DNA of 64,000 nt from Gyromitra esculenta (Eukaryota > Ascomycota > Pezizomycetes > Pezizales > Discinaceae): NCBI GenBank assembly GCA_038503075.1, contig JBCAML010000014.1, positions 558,001 to 622,000 of the forward strand, written 5' to 3'. Under the pieces are notes generated by a model. It did not search any database, was not told the origin of the DNA, and saw nothing but the letters and a program-made list of their open reading frames with translations. The position numbers were made by a program, and so were the translations under genes. The number at the start of each line of letters is the position of its first letter. The first letter of the stretch is position 1. Positions 56,901 to 64,000 of this stretch are shown here, piece after piece.

Positions 56901-57651
56901 GTCGAAGAGGCAAAGAAAAGAAAAAAGAGTGCCTGCCCTGGAGTCATGAGATCTCCGAAACTGCTATAATATCCACAGTAGCTGCCGTTCACGGTCGCAG
57001 CAGCAGCCCTGCCCTGTCTCTCTTGCTCTAGCCTTTCCACACCACCTTTCGACGCTCTCCCGCCTCCCTCGCCGTTCCTCGCCCTTCACTTTTCTATCAT
57101 TTTTATTTTATTTTTATTCCCCGTCTCTTCCTTGCTGCGGGTGTCTTATTTATTTTATATTTCTGTCGTGGGTCGGCACTCGTCTTGTCGTTGCCGTGTC
57201 TGCCTACCTGCCTGCAGTTGCAGTTGCAGTTGCTGTGTTCTTGCCCGTTCTTGCTCCGAAAAGTTTCTTAGTCGTTACTCGGTGCATCCATCGCGCGCGC
57301 GACCGATCCCTTCCACGAATCCAGCCACCCTTTCCCTTTCCATCCCGCGAGCCTCAAAAAACAACCCTAAACCCCTCTTTCATCGAACACCTCCCCCCGT
57401 CCCCGTCAATCCCGTCAATCTTGCTGCCCATCAACACGATCGTCCGAATAACCACCACCACCACTGCTGCCACCAACCCAACCCAACCCTTCCCAACCCA
57501 ACCCTCAACCCCCGAACTCTCTATCCCAGCCACATAAATACATACGCACATAATACACGCAATACCTGCCTCCTACTCCAACGGGCTTCCTCCACACAAC
57601 GCCCCCCCGCCCCCTAACGGCCTTGGAGCCGTAAGCAATCCCACAACAACC
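53908..57651. other. Intergenic region and long ptaB leader
   Basis: 3.7 kb without a supported gene. 53910-54600 is T-rich and G-rich (3' flank of the KH gene). 56600-57651 is pyrimidine-rich with CTT/CTC runs (about 56612-56637) and a CAGTTG repeat (about 57215-57237), consistent with a long 5' leader for ptaB. Homopolymer runs occur at 54669, 54770 and 54967. Confidence 0.5.
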
Positions 57652-60094
57652 ATGATGGCCGCTACTTATTCACATCCAAACCAGCTGCAACAGCACCCAG
57701 GTATGCAGCAGGGCCCCCAGCAACATATCCAAGGCCATCCAGGACAGCCCGCGCCTCACGGCATGCAGCAATTACATCCCCAACAGCAGGCGGTCTACGC
57801 TCAGCAGCATCAGATGGCGCGTTAGTAGTCCCTCTCCCTCCATCGTCTGAAAAACAAAAGAAAGAAGAAAAAGCTCCATCTCGGTTATCTCAATTGGCGC
57901 GTGAGGATCGCGCTAGCAAAAGCTCGTGGTTCACTTCGCTAGTGATGTAACCCTCCCAATTGAGAGAGATGGGGAACGGCTCTTTTTGAAGGTTGCTTTC
58001 ATCGGTTCATGGAATCACTTTCTAATGCTATCGTGTCTACAGTCGCTGGAATACACCCAAATCAAGCTCAGATGGCGCAGATACAGCAACAACAGCAACT
58101 ACTAGTACAGGCACAGCAACGGCAACGAGCACAACAGCAGCAACAACAGCATGCGATGATGAACGGGATGAACGTGGGCGTGGGTAACCCGGGTATGATC
58201 TTTCATGGCCAGAACAACGGGTCTCCCCAAGTCCGCGGTGGTCTTCCTAACGGGTTATACGCAGGCGGCCCGCCCGGAGGAGGAGTGCCCGGGGCTAACA
58301 TGGGAGGCTATGGTGCTGGAAACCCTCAGATGAGAGGTAATGTGAGTTTACCGCCACACATACACCAGCAGTTACAACAAGCACAACACCAGCAGCAGCA
58401 GCAGCAACAACAGCAACAGCAGATGGTTGCGCAACAGCTGGCCATGAACCAAGCGAACGCTGCCGCAAACGCTCAAGCTTCCCCGATGAGCATGGCTTCA
58501 CACCCACAGATGGGCATGCAGAATGGTTTGGTGCAGCAGCAGCAGCAGGCGGCGCTGGTCGCCCAAGCTCGAGCACAGCAGCAAGCGCAACAGCAACAAC
58601 CGTAATTCTCGCTCATCAATTGTATCTTCGCCACCTTTATTCGAATAGCTAACGTTCTTGGGTAGTCAATCGTTGCGTGGAGCCTCTGTTTTGAAGTTGC
58701 ATCAATTCTGCAGTCATTTGGCTGCCTTCGAGACGCCCAGGCAGACGAATGATATAAATTACTGGCGACGATTCGTTGCCGAGTTCTACTCGCCTGGTGG
58801 TGTTATGCGACAAGCGGTTTGGAATAGTCAAACACGAGAAACAAAACAGTTTGAGATTACAACCCTTGTTCTGGCACGTTATTACCATACCCTGTTTGAG
58901 AGTGGGGTCAAGAATGTTCAGATTATGCTTGAAAACACTCGAGAAACCGTACTGCCGAATCAAGGGCACATTGTAGACTCCCCAAAGACAAGTTTCATAT
59001 ATTGGTTTAAGAATGGCTGTCACGTAAGTCGGGATCTGTAGTTTCTTTCTCCTTTAAGCTCTAACCGTATTTTTAGTTAGTCGCCACCGGGGCATTAAAG
59101 GCAACGTTCAACCCGAATTCACAAATGGAGGCGCTGGACTTTCAGACGGGCGAGCATGCGGATTATGTGCCCCGGTCAATAGTAAACCAACTAATAGCAG
59201 CCAACGAGGATGCTCAGATTAAAGCGTCACCCGGCAGCAAATCGCTCGGGAAAAGACCTTCACAGCAACGTCATGTTGATATTCCTGACAATCATATAAA
59301 TCACTATGGCGTGCCTTCGACCGTTTTCCGGTGCTTGGAGGTATGGTCAGAGTCGAAGTCGCAGTCGCAATTTATGTAGTTTGTACACTTTTAGCTTACG
59401 AGAGTAGATCGCGGAAACAATATCTCAAATGCGCGACCTCTTCAACTTTTCTCAGTTAAACCCACAATTTGCCCCGAAACAGGCTCTCCAAGCCTGTGTG
59501 AACCAGCAGCATCAGCAGAGCCAGCTGGCTCAGCAACACGCTCAACACGCAGCAATGCAACAACAAGCTGCGCTACAGCAGCAGCAGCAAGCTGCCCACC
59601 ACGCCAACGCCCTAGCACAAGGACTACAACAACAAGGCCACCCCGGTGGTCCAGGTGGTCCAGGTATGCCTCATGGCCCTGGCCAACAGCAACATCCGAT
59701 TATGGCTGGCGGCCTTCCCATTGGCTTGACACGATCACCATCGACGAACGAAATGCGGATGGGTGTACCCCCGTCACCGCATCTTGGTGGAGGAGGAGGA
59801 GGACCAGGCACAACTCCAAGTCCTGCGCAGAACCATAATCAAGCCCCAGGGTTAGTACAACAGCATTCACAGCAGGGACATCCGACCAGCAACCCGAGCT
59901 CACAAACGAGCACGACAGTAGGAAGCGCGAACACATCCCCGAACCAAACGAATAAGCGAAGACGAGCGAGTGCCGCCGGCGAGGTAAAACAAGATGACTT
60001 GGGCGACGGCGTCGGTGTCAACGGTAACGCGAATAACAAGGTCAAGCAAAGCCCACGGGTGGGTAACAATAAACGACTTAAAACGAATTCATAA
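57652..60094 (+). CDS. ptaB: LIM-domain-binding transcriptional co-regulator (PtaB/Mfg1/Ldb1 family)
   Basis: Partner of the Flo8/Som1 regulator controlling adhesion, development and filamentous growth in ascomycetes. Exons 57652-57820, 58043-58601, 58666-59023, 59077-59340 and 59408-60094 join in phase to 678 residues. The N-terminal 240 residues are Gln-rich, with CAG/CAA tracts. The LIM-binding domain (about 245-455) shows SVLKLHQFCSHLAAFE, INYWRRFVAEFYSPGGVMRQ, KQFEITTLVLARYYHTLFES, FIYWFKNGCHLVATGALKAT (rebuilt across an intron), and then VPSTVFRCLEIAETISQMRD with LFNFSQLNP. A second Gln/Pro-rich region follows. The C-terminus is basic (NKRRRASAAGEVKQDD, NKRLKTNS), probably a nuclear signal. 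ATG ATG at 57652-57657 gives two adjacent possible starts. Assignment rests on the domain and on flanking poly-Gln regions typical of the family. Confidence 0.9.
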
Positions 60095-62566
60095 TCGAAG
60101 TATTTTAACGGCGGAGGCTGCATGAACGGGGAGGAGTGGGTGGGGTTCCATCGGTTTTATATGCTTTCGTTATTTCCTTTTTCCTTTTTATTTTAGGTCT
60201 ACGTCTTTAACCTTAGCCCTGTCACCCCATGCTTGAGCATTACCTGTCACGCATTATATGACCAAGTTGAAGGTATTCTGGAGATATTGGGATCCACTAG
60301 TGATTTGGCGACAGGAGTTGAATTTTGGGATCTTGGCCAGTCGTGCAACGGCGGCGAAAACTCTTTGGGTACCCTTAACTGGGTGCACTTCTAATTATAC
60401 TCTGCGTTATTTTATTTTATTTTTCATTTTGGTACGGCCTTTGGTTTGGATTTGTGGACTTTTTTATTTTAGCTTGATTCCGTTTTTCATTTTTCATTCT
60501 TGGACATTGTTTCTATAAATTTTTTTCTTTTATTCACTTCTCTTCTCAGCTTTCCTTTCGTTTCCTCTTGTTTTTTTGTTTTTTTCTAGGGCTCTTGGAT
60601 ATCAAGTGGGGCGTTTTCACTAGTTGCCTGTCTCTTTTTGCTTCCTCGGCTGTTCTTTGAATAGGTGCGCGGTTCATAGTTTACGTGTGTTCGTTTTTCT
60701 TACCTTTTTTACTTTGATATTCACCTTACCAGTTATACCTCACCTCAATAAATCACACCTACCTAGCCTACTTTTCTTCCCCATCATCCCTTTTTTTATC
60801 CATCGGAGTAAATTCATTCTTCAGTACTCTTTTCTCCCCCCTTTCCCTTCGGTGATCAAAATCTGATATTCTTTCCCCCCTTCCTTATGTCTTTCTCACC
60901 GTTGGTATTTTTTTTTCTTCTAACCCCTCTTCCTACTTTACTGTGTTGTTTGATTTGAGTATGAAGGGATGAGATGAGGACAGTGTGAATAAATTATAGT
61001 TTTTGAACAGCCGAAGAAGTAAAGGCATCATGAAAATAACAGTGTAACGGAGGTTTTTTTTTTTTTTAAACGTATAGGAGGGTGTGGCATGGAGGTGCGG
61101 GAGGCGTTGGTTGGGGGTGGTAGGAGGGTGGTTTTTTTTCATAAGGAGCAGCGGAGCGAGGATTTAGAAAAAAAAAAAGATTTTTTGATATCCTCAATTT
61201 TCCTTTTTTTTGTGAACCGTAGCTCTTTTTCTCCCCCGTCTCCTGGACTTCTTTGTTCATTAATCTTATTCTTTTTTTTTTTGAGGAATGGTTATATCGT
61301 TCTTAGAATGTATCAGTATTAATTTTCTGAGGTTTGAGGTTGGTTGAGAGACTCGTAAATAACTTGGTTGATTGGATACATAGAGATAGAGGGGGAAGTG
61401 CTATCCCCTAATGACACGGCTTCAAACTACATGTAGCTATTAAGTGATAGAACAGTCCCTTGCAAATCGCACCCTGAACCCTAAACCCTATAATCAACGG
61501 AGTTGGCCACGCCTGATGTCTTGGCAACGGGATACCTATTCTTCGAAGAAAAAAAGTTTCTCGGACCAACTACAACACCACAGCCACCAACATCCAGCAC
61601 CCTCCTATCAACATGCACGTATAATGTAAGATATTCCCATCCTTCTGTCTCCTCCCCTGATTCCCCCCCTGCCTCTTTCGAATGATGATCAATCACATAT
61701 ATACTATTTTTCTGGTACCTCTTTATCGAGGCTGTGCGTTCTCTCGACTTCTTCGGAGGGCGAGAGAACGTTATGTCGATGATAGTCCTGGACTTCTGAC
61801 TACGCCCCTAACACACAGTACTCGTTATCTGTTTAGCTTATAAATCTGGATGAGCATTTCGCTAATGTTTTCGCTCAGTATTTTAGGACTGTATCTACAT
61901 CAGTGTTCTGGCAATGGAAACCTAGGCTATCGGTGTTCAACTTACTTTAGGGATATCCTTCTAAGGGGTGGACTTCACGGGTATGGGAAATAGCCAATAC
62001 TCTACTGATTAGAAGAATATAACTATTTATCATACCTCCTTGTTCCTACTCGCTACTCCGTGTCTTCGTGATATACTTGCTTTTTGTAGATTTTGAAGAC
62101 TTCGAATGAGATACAGCCGCGTATCCGAAGGGGCTTGGTAATGCTATCCCCAGATGTTGATTAGAAGTACCGAGGTATCGGAAAGGTATTGATTTTGATC
62201 ATTGCATAAGCTCAACCACATTGTCTGTTTATATCTTGCCCACACGGACTTATTTGCGCTGCATTAATAATGAGGAAGATGCAAATAAATCTGCAAGGCG
62301 TATTACAAGCCATAACCTTAATTACATAAAGGCCATCATATAGTTTGCCTCATTTGGCCGCAATCTTCGGGAAATATCTCTCTTGACTAGAAAATAGAAA
62401 AAGAGAGGCTAATGCAAATCCCTGTGCTTATCCTCAGAGTCATAAAATAGTTTTGACTCATAAATGGTTTATCTACATGTATTTAAAACTCGAAACCTCT
62501 AGCAGTTTCTTACCAATTGTTTTAACAAATACACTCACGTCGATTCTCGCAGAAAAGAATAGAGCT
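60095..62566. other. Intergenic region right of ptaB
   Basis: T-rich 3' flank (60150-61300) then mixed sequence. A short telomere-like stretch (ACCCTGAACCCTAAACCC) lies at about 61472-61489, and TACATGTA octamers at 61428 and 62474. No gene recognised. Confidence 0.5.
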
Positions 62567-63270
62567 ATGGCTGAACTCAAAGCGCCAGTTAAAATCGTGC
62601 AAACAGTAAGACTTGAACTACGATTAATTCAAGATTCATGCCTTGGCGATTTCCATGCCATTTGGAGTAATCCCAGGGTGGCTATATGGTCGTAAGTACC
62701 TATTCTATATACCCACATGTAGCCATATCTGCACCAACCAATGATTGCCTATGATAACAAATACCCTTTAGTCCCCGCGGCCCCACCAATACCCTTGAAG
62801 AGAGTAGGGTCCGAATGGCCGGCATATTCCCTGATCCAGAAAACCCCGAAGCTTTGAACTTTGGCGTTTTCATTCGACCCACACCGAAAACCCCCGAATC
62901 CACCTCCGAATCCGAAACTACAGCTATTCCACAGCCATCCAACCCCGATCGGCTGATTGGCGTTGTCGGCGTCTACAAAGTATCCGACACTGGGGTGGGC
63001 GAATTAGGTTACATCTACAACGAATCTTTCTGGGGTCAAGGATACGCGAGCGAAGCTCTCGCTGCCTATATAAATGTATATTGGGGGCACTCCAAGACGA
63101 TCAATACCATGACGGCGATGGTGGACTCGGAAAACGCTGCTAGTATTAAAGTGTTGAAGAAGTGTGGGTTTGTAGAGGCGGGATTCATAGCGAAGGATAT
63201 TGTATTACCGGGTCTGCCAGGATGGAGGGACACATTCGTTTTTCAAATAGAACGACCAAAAGCAACCTGA
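62567..63270 (+). CDS. GNAT family N-acetyltransferase (RimJ/RimL-like)
   Basis: Transfers acetyl from acetyl-CoA to an amine; the substrate is unknown. Exons 62567-62691 and 62772-63270 join across an 80-bp intron (GTAAGT...CCTTTAG) to 207 residues, normal for the family. The N-terminal strand reads IVQTVRLELRLIQDSCLGDF, matching the RimJ-like opening. Motif A is GELGYIYNESFWGQGYASEA, with the acetyl-CoA pyrophosphate loop GQGYAS. Motif B is DSENAASIKVLKKCGFVEAG. The C-terminal strand is WRDTFVFQI. A Pro/Ser/Glu-rich insert (residues about 85-105) lies between the early strands. The start is the first ATG of exon 1, preceded by a leader with no competing ATG in frame. Confidence 0.88.
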
Positions 63271-64000
63271 AGTTAAGATAACTCACTCTAATGTAATGTA
63301 TAAGCAGTATTGCGCAAGATCCTTTCTCGGCCATTTTAGAGACGCAAGCTTTTCATTCGTTTATTCGTAACTGGGGGATCGATCCTCCAGGAACGTGCAG
63401 GATCAGAAATACCCGCAGCAATAATACGCAGCAGCATCTTTTATCATGCACGAGCAAATTAAATACCACTCATAAAGAACAAATACCTCATCCATTTCAG
63501 GATATACCTCTTACCCTCTTACGTGCATGTACGTATCCCTTGGAGTTCGATCAGATACTCTATCTCCAGAATCACCAACTACCTGATCCACATCTTTAGC
63601 TTTCTAGAATCCCATAATTTCAAACATAGATTTCCCCTGCAGCGATCTTTAATTTCTCATCGTAAACCCCCCCCCCCGCAAATGTCAGGGCACTTATCAT
63701 AGTTAATCCTTATAAATATTTCTTTGTCCCGGCCCGCTGCTACCCTATCTTGCTATCTATTACTCTCTAGTTGCGTTGGGCGGCCGGCTGCCAGCGGAAA
63801 CAAACGGATGCTACATAAGAGAACCCGTGGAGCTAGACGAGTGACCCAATGATTGTTAGGAGAAATGTTCCACTGTACTCTATACCCGGAAGATTTGGTG
63901 ACAGTGTTATATCAGACGCGTGTCCTTGCGCATGGCGTAAACACCGCTATACACCGCTATTGTCCGATAGGGTAAGGAAGAAATCGTTGGTCGGATAAAG
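63271..64000. other. Right-edge intergenic sequence
   Basis: Contains a C10 run near 63668 and a short tandem (ACACCGCTAT twice) near 63940. No gene or RNA recognised before the window ends. Confidence 0.45.

Noticed and set aside
61472..61489. Telomere-like CCCTAAACCC stretch
   Set aside because: Only about two degenerate units are present, so it is not evidence for a chromosome end or an internal telomere array.
1..64000. Search for CRISPR arrays, rRNA genes, bacterial operons and secondary-metabolite clusters
   Set aside because: None seen. The gene structures are eukaryotic, and neither the O-methyltransferase nor the aldo-keto reductase has biosynthetic neighbours.

Overview
The window looks like nuclear DNA of a filamentous ascomycete (Pezizomycotina). 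The genes have short GT-AG introns (about 50-220 bp) with CTAAC-like branch sites. The gene set is typically fungal: a Prm1 fusion protein, a PtaB/Ldb1-type regulator, a secreted GH47 mannosidase, a fungal annexin, a divergent septin-like GTPase and the MoaE-type molybdopterin synthase subunit. A non-LTR retrotransposon and decayed DNA transposons lie between them. Long AT-rich intergenic stretches and a strongly repeated TACATGTA octamer would suit a Pezizomycetes-like genome, but I cannot fix the lineage from this window.

Layout from left to right. A COMT-type O-methyltransferase (51-1828, -) is followed by 2.7 kb holding a decayed TIR element and a foldback repeat. Next come a full-length LINE (4536-9817), a GH47 alpha-mannosidase (11941-13727, +) and a gene of unknown function (14593-15575, -). 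After 3.7 kb of empty DNA lies a secreted mucin-like protein gene with one in-frame stop (19273-22081, +), then the eRF1 methyltransferase Mtq2 (22881-23681, -). Almost 5 kb of gene-poor DNA leads to a septin-like GTPase (28533-30308, +) and cnxH (31272-32015, +). A small secreted protein (32484-33117, -), an aldo-keto reductase (34953-36155, -) and an annexin (37564-40089, -) follow. Beyond them are an F-box/ankyrin pseudogene, a tRNA-Thr and the PRM1 gene (43374-45666, -). A 5.8 kb gene-free stretch leads to a triple-KH RNA-binding protein (51504-53907, +), the LIM-binding co-regulator ptaB (57652-60094, +) and a GNAT acetyltransferase (62567-63270, +).

The genes do not form an obvious cluster or pathway. 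Most are single housekeeping, secretory or developmental genes. I found no convincing new multi-gene system. The observations most worth checking are the LINE (near-perfect target duplication, one frame break between endonuclease and reverse transcriptase), the stop codon inside an otherwise intact 859-codon secreted protein, the divergent septin-like GTPase, the annexin with a long disordered N-terminus, and the dispersed TACATGTA palindrome. Exon boundaries were set by hand from splice motifs and reading-frame continuity, and no similarity search was run.
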